Source of the DNA: Camarhynchus parvulus
Taxonomy: Eukaryota > Chordata > Aves > Passeriformes > Thraupidae
Assembly: GCF_901933205.1 (NCBI RefSeq)
Contig: NC_044571.1
Location: 58,775,994 to 58,839,993 of the forward strand
Direction of reading: 5' to 3'
DNA length: 64,000 bases
The notes beneath the pieces were generated by a model. It had not been told where the DNA came from. It saw only the letters and a list, made by a program, of their open reading frames with translations, and did not search any database. Of the stretch, positions 25,409 to 36,226 are shown one piece after another; position 1 is the stretch's first letter, and the number at the start of each line of letters is the position of its first letter. The position numbers and the translations under genes are program-made.

Positions 25409-27448
25409 AATTGCATCAGCTTGAACAGCACATATTTGGACTCAGGGTATTTGTGCACTGGGGGTGTACCATCAATAGAAGAGACATTTGATTGATATGA
25501 GATCTGGACTCTGGTCTTCCTGCTCTATACCACCAGTGAGATCATAGTAATGCTGGAAACTGTTGATATGTTCTGAGTGAGAGACATGGCAGAGTCTCCA
25601 TATCTTTTGCTGTCCTCATTTCCAAATCCATGCAAAGCTGTAAACCTTCAGAATGTTTCTGATTCTGCAGCCCTAACCTGTCTAGGTTGGCTGGCAGCTG
25701 AAGGTCAGAGGGCAGGGTAGATGGAACATCTGTATAAAGCTGAAGTTCTCCACAGGAAAGACCGGGCAGACTGTGAGGAGTGCTCTTCCCTCTCTGTGCT
25801 GAGACAGCAGTGAGCAGCAGGAAGGTTAACCAGGGGTAAGGTCTCAGGAAATACTACTTAGGGGTACATGGGAACTGTTTTTTCCTATGTCCTCTGACAA
25901 TTGCAGGTATCTTGGACTGAGTGCAGCTTATATCTGCATTAAACCCTGCAAACAGGATTGAAAACTGCACAGTGATAAATTCAGAGCAAGTAATTGAGAG
26001 TCCACTATTTATTAAGACTTTCCTCTGTGTTTGGTGACAAGGAAAGGCTTTAGTGATGGTATCAATCATGATAGGCAATGAAAATGTGGCTGGAATCTTC
26101 AGTTGGCCTCATGGGGAGATTTGTTTTATCTGATGCACAAAAGCATATGCTAGCAGCACTATCTGTGCTCACAGAGCATGGGAATATTTCTCTGCAGATA
26201 GCCAAGAGGTGACTCCCACAAAAGAAAACCAAAGACAATGAAAACCTAGACACTGAAATCTTAGCCATTTAAGTGGGAACTAGAGACTGAACTCTGAAAA
26301 TGCTAGCAAACCAGTGCAATTATGTTGGATCAAATCAGAAAAGCAGCTCATAACACATTAATAGAATTACTGTAATTGCTTCAGGAATACAAGGAGTCCA
26401 AAGGACATTTTCTTCTTTTTTCCTAACACAATAATATTTGAAATCTGTCACAAATAGTTTCTCTTTCGAAGAAAAAGAAAACCTTCACTGTTGCGGCAGT
26501 TACTGCATTTCCCACTTTTCCTTATGTTCCATTACTTTCAGCTAAAAAAAAAGGTAGAGAAAAACAAGCATGTCATTGGCAATTGTCTAGCTATTAATGA
26601 AAATTTATGTATCAGTATGTATTACATTATAAGCAAACAGCTCTTTTGCTGTCTGTGCTCTCTTTCAAATAAAATTCATAAGAAGAGAATTCATAAGTTG
26701 CAGTTTAGTATAATGCTCTTCTTCTGTTTTACTTCAGCACTGGCTTATACAAACACATTTGCTCTTGAAAGAGGATTTCTGCAAGGCTGCTTCAGGGAGG
26801 GACCGGTGCTTTTGCAGTGCCTGGACTGATACTAAAATCCAGACTGTTTGGATCTGTAACTGGTAACAAATTGAGCTGGTCCAGCAACAAATGTAGAAAT
26901 AATGCCAAGATAGCTTGCATTTTTCTCACGTGGAACTGTCATTTATGGGGTATGCTTCTTCTTCAGGTGTCGGTCAAAACTGATAATGTGCTGCAGCTCT
27001 TGTAAAAGAGGTACACAGAAGCAGTGTCTGCACAGATTCATGTCTGAGCTTGGTGAATGCATCTCCTCATATATCTTACATTAATTTTTATGAGACATTT
27101 TCTCTCCTGGAATTTTGGATGTTGTTCCCATTATTCAGCTGTTTTCCACATTTGTGCTGTCTGCCTACCTGTTTCTGCTGACAGCAATCGATTTGGACTA
27201 GTCCTTTGCTATGCAGAAAGGAGATCTTTCTCTTCTGAACTTTAAAGGGTGTCACTCAGAACACTTTCTCCTACAGTACCTTTAACTCTCTGCAGCGTTT
27301 TGCCCCTATTTATGGTATGTCATGGGTTTCGTGATGGGAATCCCCTTGTTAAAATAGATGAGATAACTGACTTTCAGCCATATTCTCTCTCTGTTACTTG
27401 GGCCCCTTTTCTCTACGTAGCTATCTATGTTTGTGAATTATAAAATGA

Positions 27449-27465
27449 TTTTTTTTTTTTTTTTT
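27449..27465. repeat. T17 homopolymer
   Basis: Seventeen T in a row. An A-rich stretch follows about 25 bases later, giving a loose potential for pairing. Confidence 0.95.
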
Positions 27466-30400
27466 GCTATGCTAGGGTCAACATTGCCAAAAAAGAAAAA
27501 AAAAGGAATGGATAGACAGATAATTTACCAGCCACAAAAGATATGTTTTCTTGAGAATGAGGTCTTAAATATTCCACTTTAACAACTCTAAATGAGCTAT
27601 TTCTGTCTGAGTGGTGCAGACAAACCTGCATATGTTGGGGCTCCTGCTATCCCTGATGAGAGTTTTAGTGTGCTGACGTCCTGTTTCTTTTATTGTCCTC
27701 TGCTAAGCTTTATTCCCTCAGGAGCAGAGGGAGTGGAGAAGACACCACTCAAAGCAACAGCCAGAGAAAGGACTGTCAGTGCAATGGGAAGTCTTGCCCA
27801 GGGGAGGGAATTACACTCTGAATATTAGTCATGCAGATTAGCCCTTCTCAGGGGGAACTCTAGAGAGACTAGCTTACAGCATTCTAACAAATGTTTTCTG
27901 GTAGTTCCATCACTAAAAATAATGTTGCTCTTTCAACTTTGCAATGCATAATTCAAAATTAAGAAGTTTCCATGTTTTGACCAGGGCTCAATAACATGAG
28001 AGCTTTATGTACACCTCAGTGTGTTAGTGTAAGAAATCTTCTCCTGAATTAGGGCATATGTCCTCAGTGAACATATATGCAATTCATTTGAGATTTTATG
28101 CATAGTTTTTAATAGAAGTTTACCCAGGTTTTCCTTTCTGTTTAGCAATATTTTTGATATTTGTATCTTTTAATTCAAAAAGACTATAATCAGATTTTAT
28201 TTTATTTGTTGCTACTGCCTGTGTAGTAAAAGAAAATGCTAAAGAGTAGTTCTGGAGAAGAGGAAAGAGCAATACTTTCTGTATTTTGTAACAATAATGT
28301 GTGAATAGTAAGAATATCTAAGTGTCTTTATATATGGTTTTGATTTACACAGATAAATGACATCACATTCTCAGAACATAAACCAATTTATAAACTTCAA
28401 TTATACCCTTAAATCTCAATATCTTGAGGACTTGAGAGGTGTAGTTGCTTAGGGAAAAATTTTATGTTAGTGAAATAGAAATATTTACACTTATTTTAAT
28501 AAATTTCTAATCCAAACCCCATTATAACCTGAGTCACTTCATTAACTTCAGTGAGATTTTAGGATCAGGCCATTTGAGAAAAAAGGATGAATAAACAGAC
28601 TTTGACATTTCTCCTTAAGTGCAGGGTATGTGAGTTTTTTGCAGGGTTTTCCACTGTGAGTGCCCTTTTGTGAAACCCTGAGATGTAAATTCAGGGACTA
28701 ACATCTTCAGTGCTTTGTTTGATCTCCAGTGCCATGCCATGATTTAAGAAGAGGCAGTTTCTAAAGTGCACTTGCAGCTGACTCAGACAGGCCTTTATAG
28801 TATTGATTGCAGGTAATGTTTGCTTTATGTACTGTTCAGTACGGTAATCCTAGATATATTGAAAGTGGGATCAGGGATCAGCATAAAATGATGTGACAAT
28901 GTTTAGAAAAAGGCTATACCCCCTACCGGATCTTTGTAATTACAATACAGGGAAGTTTGACGAGGCCATTACTGTATTAATTCGATCTCTGTAAATGTTA
29001 CTGTTAAAAGGATCAACAAGATCACCATTTTTAATAGGAAATACTTACATTTGGATCACAAGAAGCTTTTTAGTATAAATCCCCAAGATTTCTCATTGAT
29101 TTTTTTAGACAGATGTCTCAAGTAGTTCAGAACTATTCCACTGTTTCATATATAATGAGGTCCATAGCATTAATTATGTATGTAATTTCATTAGAAGAAA
29201 TGTTCTTTTGCAGCTACATGCAGTATGCTACATTTATTCACCCTACAAGAGGTGCCACTTTTAAATCTATCAACATATATCACTACCATAACTGAATACT
29301 GCACTGTGAGAACTTTAAACTCCAGCATAAATCTGCACTTTTTCCATCAAAACCTGGTCTCTTTTATACTGACAATATTCCTGATGCATCTGTCTGTACT
29401 CAAGATGTAGATAGCATAAATTACTAGCTGTCAGTATATGGTGGAATTCTTTTATTTTTCTCCAAGATTACACTTATCAGAGCAAGGACTTGGTGTTAAA
29501 AGAAAAGATCCCAAAGAGTCAGAAAAGATGAATTCTCAAGAGGCAGAGGATCAACAATAAGTTTTATATAAAACTTATGCCTATACTCCCCAGCAGAGCT
29601 GGAGCAGAAACCTCCCGGTTCCTTCATCCACTGTGTGCAGCTGGGTCCCTACACAAAACATGGGTACCTGACCCATGAGCAGAGTAGGACAGCTGCAGCT
29701 TCCCTTGCTGTGAATCTGCCAGTGGAGAAAGCAATAATAGATGGCAGCTCTCTGTTAGAGCTATTAAATAAGCTAATACAGCTGGAAAATGCACAGTGGT
29801 ATGTATAACATTTACAGAGTTGGTTTTAGTGTAAGATTACTCAACTGTTTTAGGATTTATAGCTATTGAACTACAAATATTCCCCACTGTGGACAGAGTT
29901 GTGTCAATATACAAATTCATTTGGGAGGTTTTAAAATCATTAGGGAAGGTTTGCAAATGATATACCCTCAAGATTCACTGTGTTTTACTACTGTGATTTA
30001 CAGCTTGAGATGCTTTTGCATGGGATAATCCAAATGCTGCTTAAAGCTCAATCACTTGAAACTAACTAACCTGTTAATTCCTGGCTGATCTATGTCTAAC
30101 CCCTTTGCACTGCCCAGGATGGTTTATCTTCAGGATCAAGAAATACAAGTTGAAATCCTATAGTCATAGTAACAAAATACTAGTGTGGCTGCTAAACAAA
30201 GTGAAAAAGGAAGGGTGCCTCAATTGCAAAGCTGTAACTTGTGCTGTGAAACCATGGAGCTATACAGAGTAAAATGCACCCACTTTTTAGTGGTATCCTT
30301 GCAAGTAAAATCTCAATGTTCAGGTGAGAGGATGAAATATATATTTTCTGAGTTTAATTACACTGAAATGATTGATTGTCATATAGTTCGACATTTGGTT

Positions 30401-31599
30401 TTATTTTTGCTTAGCCTCAGTCATTTTTTAACCCCCAATCTTCCTCTTAAAAAACCTTTATCTGACTGGTTTTCCTGTGCAAATTCCCAAAACCTGTTTA
30501 AAATTCATGTTATGACTGCATACATTTTGATTAACTAAGTCTTATTGTTTACAATTTCATAATTTGGGAGGGAGTGCAAACCAACTACAATAGGTTACAA
30601 ATGGTATTTTATGAAGGGGGTATTTTCTCTGCCAGCAGGTGTGGCCTATATTCTTGCTCCCACAGTGATGGAAGTTTTGGTGTGGTTTTCAGCTTCTGAT
30701 GTCATTCATTCTCCATCTGAACACATCTGTGCTCTTCCTGCCAGGGAATGCCTGTTGAACTCCCGCTGTGTTGTCATAAGTGTCCATGACAGAGTACGAA
30801 AAATTTAATGCATACTCTATATGAAACAGCCACTGCACTAAAAAAAAATCCCTAAAATATGTATGTTAAACCTTGGGCCATACTAAATGAATTATATTTG
30901 CTGTTCCATGGGATCTTGTCACCTTTAGCAGCCCAGTAACACAGCATCATCAGTGGATTGAACTCACTTCAGGGTACCTCATACCCTGGAAATGGGAGAC
31001 TTGTGTAGGGTGTATGTGCACATGTGCCAGGCATAGTCCTTGGGCTCCAATCATCCGCGTATTTGATACCTGCAGGGATGTTGGAATTGTGTCAGCAGCT
31101 GCACTGTAGATGCACACAAGCTCTGAGCTCATCTTTTCTTCCAAGTCTCTGAGGAAGAAGGAGAAAATTTGGATTTCAGGTTCCTGCTATGCTACCTGTA
31201 CCTGAAAGACCTAACCCACCTGCAATACAGACTTCAGAATTAGAAAATACAGGATGAACAGCTTTACTGATGGAACTAAGAAGCAGTGGGAGTGTTATAC
31301 CCTATTTCTTCTTTTGGGAAAGACAGCTATACACACACTGGCTGTTCAATCTGGCAGTAAGCCCCAGGCCCTCAGGGAAGACAACCAGTTTATCGGTACC
31401 TCAATCACCACTCCAATTTGCCATGCAGAAACTCTCTCAGAGCTGCTGCCTGACAACTCCTTCATGGTGGTTCTGTGCAAGATCCAGCCAGGGGCACCAT
31501 AACTGCTACAGGAGACCAGAGCTTTGCCTTGATCATTCCTTTCTTCCGAACTACCCACTGTATTGTGATAAGGCAGCACGGAGATGCAGTGGTGTCTAG

Positions 31600-31681
31600 A
31601 AAATCCCCATATTTGAGGAGAAAGGAGATTCCTTGCATCCAAAATCCCTACAGTTGAGGAGAAAGGTGATTCCTTGCATCG
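31600..31681. repeat. 41-bp tandem duplication, two diverged copies
   Basis: Copies at 31600-31640 and 31641-31681 share the words ttgaggagaaagg and gattccttgcatc. They differ at about six positions, so the event is older than the 71-bp duplication at 3473. Confidence 0.9.
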
Positions 31682-32298
31682 CCTGCAAGACATGCTTCAC
31701 AGGGTACCTCTGACCCCCCTCACAGGCAGAAGACCCCTAACAGATCAGGGAATCTGGTCTCTGCCACCTGTTCACTTGCCAAGTTCATTTCTGTGCTTTG
31801 AAATGATACTTTTTTGTTTAAATGAGTAATGAAACAAGTGTATTTGCCATCCTCTCCTCTCTTCAAATTCTCGTTGCTTTGGAAAATGTATTTTATCACA
31901 AGCTACAGAGTATAATTTGGTGGGATCCCCCATGCTAATCTATTGGCCGTGTATCACTGAAGTGTACTTAAAATTAGGCTCCACTATGAAAAGCCATGTG
32001 TTGATTAAGCACTGCCAGCACACTTGCCACTGCCTTGAACATGAACAAAGCAAGTCTCTGCCCTAATGTGGCTACAGAAAGGGCATTCCAGAATCAATCC
32101 CTGTACGACTGGTGCTACTTTGCTGCATTCTGCAGTATGCCAAAGAAGGTGCGTGCTGTGCTCGACAAACTGGGGGGCAGGGGGGGTGCCCCACGTTTCT
32201 CACCCAGAAACTTCTCAAACCCCACAATATCTCTAACGAAGATGCACAGGGAGCTGCAGGCAGAGAGCCAGGCAGTCACTGAACGCTGCATCCCCAGT

Positions 32299-32313
32299 CA
32301 CACACACACACAC
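32299..32313. repeat. (CA)n short microsatellite
   Basis: About seven CA units in a row. Confidence 0.9.
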
Positions 32314-32619
32314 CCCAGATGTAGCACACTGGAACAGTGGTGAGAGATCACACAGACACCTTCTCCCTGCATCCCTTCTCCTAACACCGCCACTTACAGG
32401 AACCTTTTATTTCTCTGCATCTACAGAGCGATTTCTGCCTGGGCTTGCGAGTGGGAGTCATGAACGTAGCCCGGCTCCGTACCTGAAGGGGTCTTCTTGC
32501 TTCCATCAACCCTTTTCACGCTGGCCATTTCTCCTGCTTGTTTTTACACGACTCTCCGTCCTGGCTGCAGCGGCCCCGAGCCATGCCCCGGTCTCGGCCC
32601 ATGCCCATCTCAGTCCCAC

Positions 32620-32662
32620 TCCCCATTCCCCATCCCCATCCCCATCCCCATCCCCATCCCCG
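32620..32662. repeat. (CCCCAT)n short tandem repeat
   Basis: Six to seven CCCCAT-type units, the first one imperfect, lie inside the CpG-rich patch. The open frames crossing it (80 and 88 codons) get their Pro-His and Pro-Ile runs from this repeat. Confidence 0.95.
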
Positions 32663-32698
32663 GCCCCGGCGCGGCTCGGGGCGAACTGCGGGCGGGCT

Positions 32699-32712
32699 GT
32701 GCCACCTTGTGG
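32699..32712 (-). promoter_or_regulatory. CTCF-like binding motif
   Basis: The minus strand reads CCACAAGGTGGCAC. This agrees with the vertebrate CTCF core CCACNAGGTGGCAG at 13 of 14 positions. It sits at the edge of the CpG-rich patch, a common setting for CTCF occupancy. Binding is inferred, not shown. Confidence 0.5.
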
Positions 32713-32760
32713 CTGTTAGGGGAAAAAAAAAAAACCCAACCCGCTGCTCGCGTTACAAAT

Positions 32761-33300
32761 TAAAATCTCCTCTCTCATAAATATCAACTTGTTAAACTCT
32801 GACTTCAGTTTTAAAAGGCAGAAAATTAAAATGTATACCTCTGTCTCAAAAATTTCGGTAATTAGACATAATCCACAGGTGTTATTTTAATGATGCCAGC
32901 TCTTCAGACACACGGGCTGAGCAAATGTAGTGTGTTGTTAACTAATTATATTGTCTTAATTTGCCAATTTAAAAAACTTAAATGTCCTGAACAAATAAAA
33001 TCATTATCTCGGATTTCTTCACCGTACCTGCCGCCTCGCACCATCTGATGCCTGGCATTCCGGGTTTGGCTGCGCAGAGCAGCATTTGGAGGGCTCTTGG
33101 AGGCTCCAGCAGCCCTCCAGCACCAGGTATCAACTGGGTTTGCAAACGGGGGATGCTCACACCATCCTCGCTAACAATATCTGATCGTGGCTTTAAAAGC
33201 CAGCTTGTCTCCCTCTATTACCTTTCCAGCCCGTATCTTAATTGACCAGGGAGAAAGCGACGCTCAGGCAGCGTCTCCTGCTGAACAGAGCTGAGCTGAT
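32761..33300. promoter_or_regulatory. Mixed AT-rich and CpG-containing flank, possible enhancer or first exon
   Basis: The AT-rich part (32761-33000) contains GTTAACTAATTA at 32937-32948, an HNF1/homeodomain-like sequence. The part from 33001 to 33290 again has many CpGs (for example around 33021-33040 and 33256-33272). On the minus strand 33021-33030 reads CAGGTACGGT, a good splice-donor match. A short minus-strand frame (33160 to 32978) runs through it with no recognisable domain. I cannot tell a non-coding exon from chance. Confidence 0.3.
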
Positions 33301-33643
33301 TCCCCCACCCTCCCTGCTTTAGACAGCAGGCAGGCAGGGGTGACATCTTCTCTTTCAAGAAACACTCTGCATCACTCAGTGCCACCGTGGCCAATGACAA
33401 ACTTCTATCTAACTTTCTCCTCTCAAAAATGTAAAGTAAGAAAATAAAATCTATGCATCATTTAAAGATGCCCCAGGATAGCTTTGAATTATGCAATCCA
33501 TAGTTATGTAAGCTGCTGTTTAAGGGATTCTTTGGCTCTTTTGCGACACTGATCAATCCCCTCTTGGTTTTATTTAAAAGACCCAGTCACTGAAGCATTC
33601 AAACCACATTATTCACATCTCTCATTCACATGCCTGGAAAATA

Positions 33644-33656
33644 ATGCAAATAAACA
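33644..33656 (+). promoter_or_regulatory. Octamer plus forkhead-like motif
   Basis: ATGCAAAT, the POU octamer, is directly followed by AAACA, making the overlapping forkhead core TAAACA. Such short motifs occur by chance, and the only support is the surrounding unique non-repeat DNA near the CpG-rich patch. Confidence 0.3.
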
Positions 33657-36195
33657 CAGAAGGAAGAATGAAATATATGCTAACTAGCTACACTTTTCAC
33701 AGGTTGGCCCCTCTGTAGAAATCATTCAGAGAGGGAATAATGGGAGGATTAAAACCAGCTTTCAGTCTATTTTAATCCAGGTTCAGGTCACTGCCCTTGT
33801 CATTCAGAGGGTTTGTTCCTAAGGTGCAATCAAATTGCACAGTTGAGGCTGTTGTGCAGAAAGGTCTGTTGCTCTGTGAAAGGTATTCCCTCGGCCTGTG
33901 TCTGAGCACTCCACAGGCTGTTCTAAATTACCCTGGCCTTTAACATCACAAGGTGCCCAGAAAAGAGATCAAGCACCTGTTTAACAGGGCATATCGGCCA
34001 CCACACCATTTCCTCTCTCATATCTCTGCTTACCAGTGGCCAGCAGCAGGACAGTGGTGTGGAATGCCAGGACCAACTCTGTGTGATAAAGGTGTGCCCA
34101 GCCCTCTGGGGGCTAATTATCTGGGTACAATTTAAAGAGATTACCAGAGAATCTGCTCCCAACAAGGCTGTGTGTCAAGGACAGACAGTTCAAGCAATTT
34201 TCAAACACCCACAGCTGGGGTACTTATACAGGAGCATTTCAGAGCCATATTAAATTACCTGCCTTGGAAATCCTGGTTCTGAATACAGACTTGGGTTATT
34301 GATTTTGGAGGACTCCAAGCACAAATTCTACTGCCCAGCTTCAGTTAGCCTCCTCCCCTGGGACCAGACATGGAAAATGATGCTGTCAACCCACTGCCCA
34401 CCCTTTCCAGAAGCAGCTTTAGCCCTTTGTCTCTCTCCTCTCCCAGCAGCAATCTCACTTTTCCATAGCTCATCCTGCAAGATTATTTTCCACTGTTGGA
34501 AGGACAGCTGGGAAAAATTCCTAAGAGGGGGACTATGTCCTAAAATCCAGATTCAGCACCCCATCCAGCAAATTTTAGCCATCCTGAAAAGACAAATGCC
34601 CTCTCACAAACATAACCAAGGCAAATATATGGCAATGTACCCTAGAGGATGCTATCCTGGACTGCTATTCTGTGGACCTGGACTGCAGCCTTGTTCTGCC
34701 TCTGGCTTGCTTTGTATGCATTTTCTCCACCTTGCAGTCAATTTTACAGTAGCTTCTAGCTCAGGCACTTAGGCATTTGAACTGCCAAATGAGGTTTTGA
34801 AAGGTGTGCTCACATTTGCATATATTTTCCAAGAACATGTCTTTATTTATGCCTCTCTCTAGTAGTAAATTTTAATCCTGCTAACAGCAGGAATAAATGT
34901 AGTGGGCAGAATAAAGTAGGCTCTAGGAGCCTAACTTTTTTTTCTTATTCTCTTCAGACAATATATAGCCTTTCAAGCTTGCCTTTAAAGGACAAAAAAA
35001 CCTCTACATTGAAAAAGGCTTGCTCTTTTTTTCTTTTTTTTTTTTTTGCTAAGCCATAGACAAACTTATGTCCCTCTGTAGAAAGGGAAAAGGAGATTGA
35101 AACAGCCTTAAGACAACTGAAGTATCTTTTATTTCCTATACTATTTAACGATGGTTGCTATTACTTTCAGAATCTAGTATTTTGCAGGTAATAAAAAGAG
35201 TGAAAAATCAATCAAAACAACAGAGCTCATTCCTAGAGGACAAAAAATCTTCAATATATAACTGACTGCCAGAAAGCAAGTGTTAAAATATCCTGCATCA
35301 GGTAGAAGTGCTGCAATAAGGAATGGAGACAAAACACAGAACTATAAAAGAGACAGCTCACATTTTAATTGAAGAATTGAACAGCGGCTGACAAGGCTCT
35401 GTGCTCTGTTTCCGTGGTCTCTTTCAAAAGGTCGAGCTGCAATGCATAACACCCAATTCAGGCTGCAATGCTCCTGAGAGGGTCCAGGGACACAAACTGC
35501 TTTTATTATTGTTAGTTAGGCATCAGCAATCCACTGAAAGTGAAAATCAGACTTTCCCCACTAGGCACGCTTGGGAAGCTGACACAGAAATCTTACTAGA
35601 AAAGGTACAGAAAGGAAAAATAAGCAGGAGGTTTTACAGAGTCTTAGTGAGAAATTATTGTCATTGCTTCTCAAAGAGAATGAGGCTGTCTTTAAAGCCT
35701 CAATTCTAATGCCATTAAAGTCGGTGGAATTTTTAGAGATACTTGAATAGCAGAGGGATTTTTTTCCCTTCTTCAGTTTCCTTTGCAGATCCAATTAATA
35801 CAAAAAGAAATTGACTGGTTCACCTATTGTTCAGGTTTCGCTTGCCTTGCCATATGTAAAGCTTGCTCCTAAGGTCTGCAGAGCCATATAGCATTTATCA
35901 CACTTGTGAGCTCTCCATAAATAAGTAGTATGAACTGTAATGAGAATACTAATGAAATGTGTAGCTTTGTGATTGAAAAATCTCCTTTCTTGAGTTGTAT
36001 ATTTCAAGGAAAATTAAAGGGATGATTTGTAGCACCTGATGTCACAAAGCCTCCCAAGCTAATATACTGGTTGCCAAGTCACAATATTATGGAAACATTG
36101 ATATTTTCTATGCGACACAGTCTTGTTATTTGAGAGGTATTCCACTGCCAATTAAAGATCCAACATCTGCCACTGGCTAGGCAAAATTCCATTTT

Positions 36196-36226
36196 AAAAA
36201 GAAAAGAAAAGAAAAGAGAGAAAAGA
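36196..36226. repeat. (GAAAA)n low-complexity tract
   Basis: Four GAAAA units followed by GAGAGAAAAG-type sequence. Confidence 0.9.

Larger units (their letters stand above)
25409..32400. other. Non-coding sequence, no gene seen
   Basis: AT-rich unique sequence with a T17 run at 27449-27465, a 41-bp tandem duplication at 31600-31681 and a short CA repeat at 32299-32313. Open frames up to 117 codons (for example 30185-30538 plus) have no recognised domain. Base composition shifts to higher G+C from about 32,030 towards the CpG-rich patch. Confidence 0.5.
32420..32760. promoter_or_regulatory. CpG-island-like patch, possible promoter or insulator
   Basis: By eye count, about 24 CpG dinucleotides fall in roughly 340 bp at near 60% G+C, an observed/expected ratio of about 0.8. 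The surrounding AT-rich DNA has almost none. CpG-rich patches in birds usually mark promoters or other unmethylated regulatory DNA. The patch contains a CCCCAT repeat and ends with a CTCF-like motif and an A12 run. No TATA box, initiator or matching coding exon was recognised. It could instead be a G+C-biased minisatellite context. Confidence 0.5.

Noticed and set aside
32497..32780. Pro/His-rich frames of 80 and 88 codons
   Set aside because: The distinctive part comes from the CCCCAT repeat, and both frames cross the same bases. There is no domain.
34299..34772. A 157-codon plus-strand frame
   Set aside because: No recognisable domain or conserved residue pattern. The length is plausible by chance in a moderately G+C-rich part of a 64-kb window.
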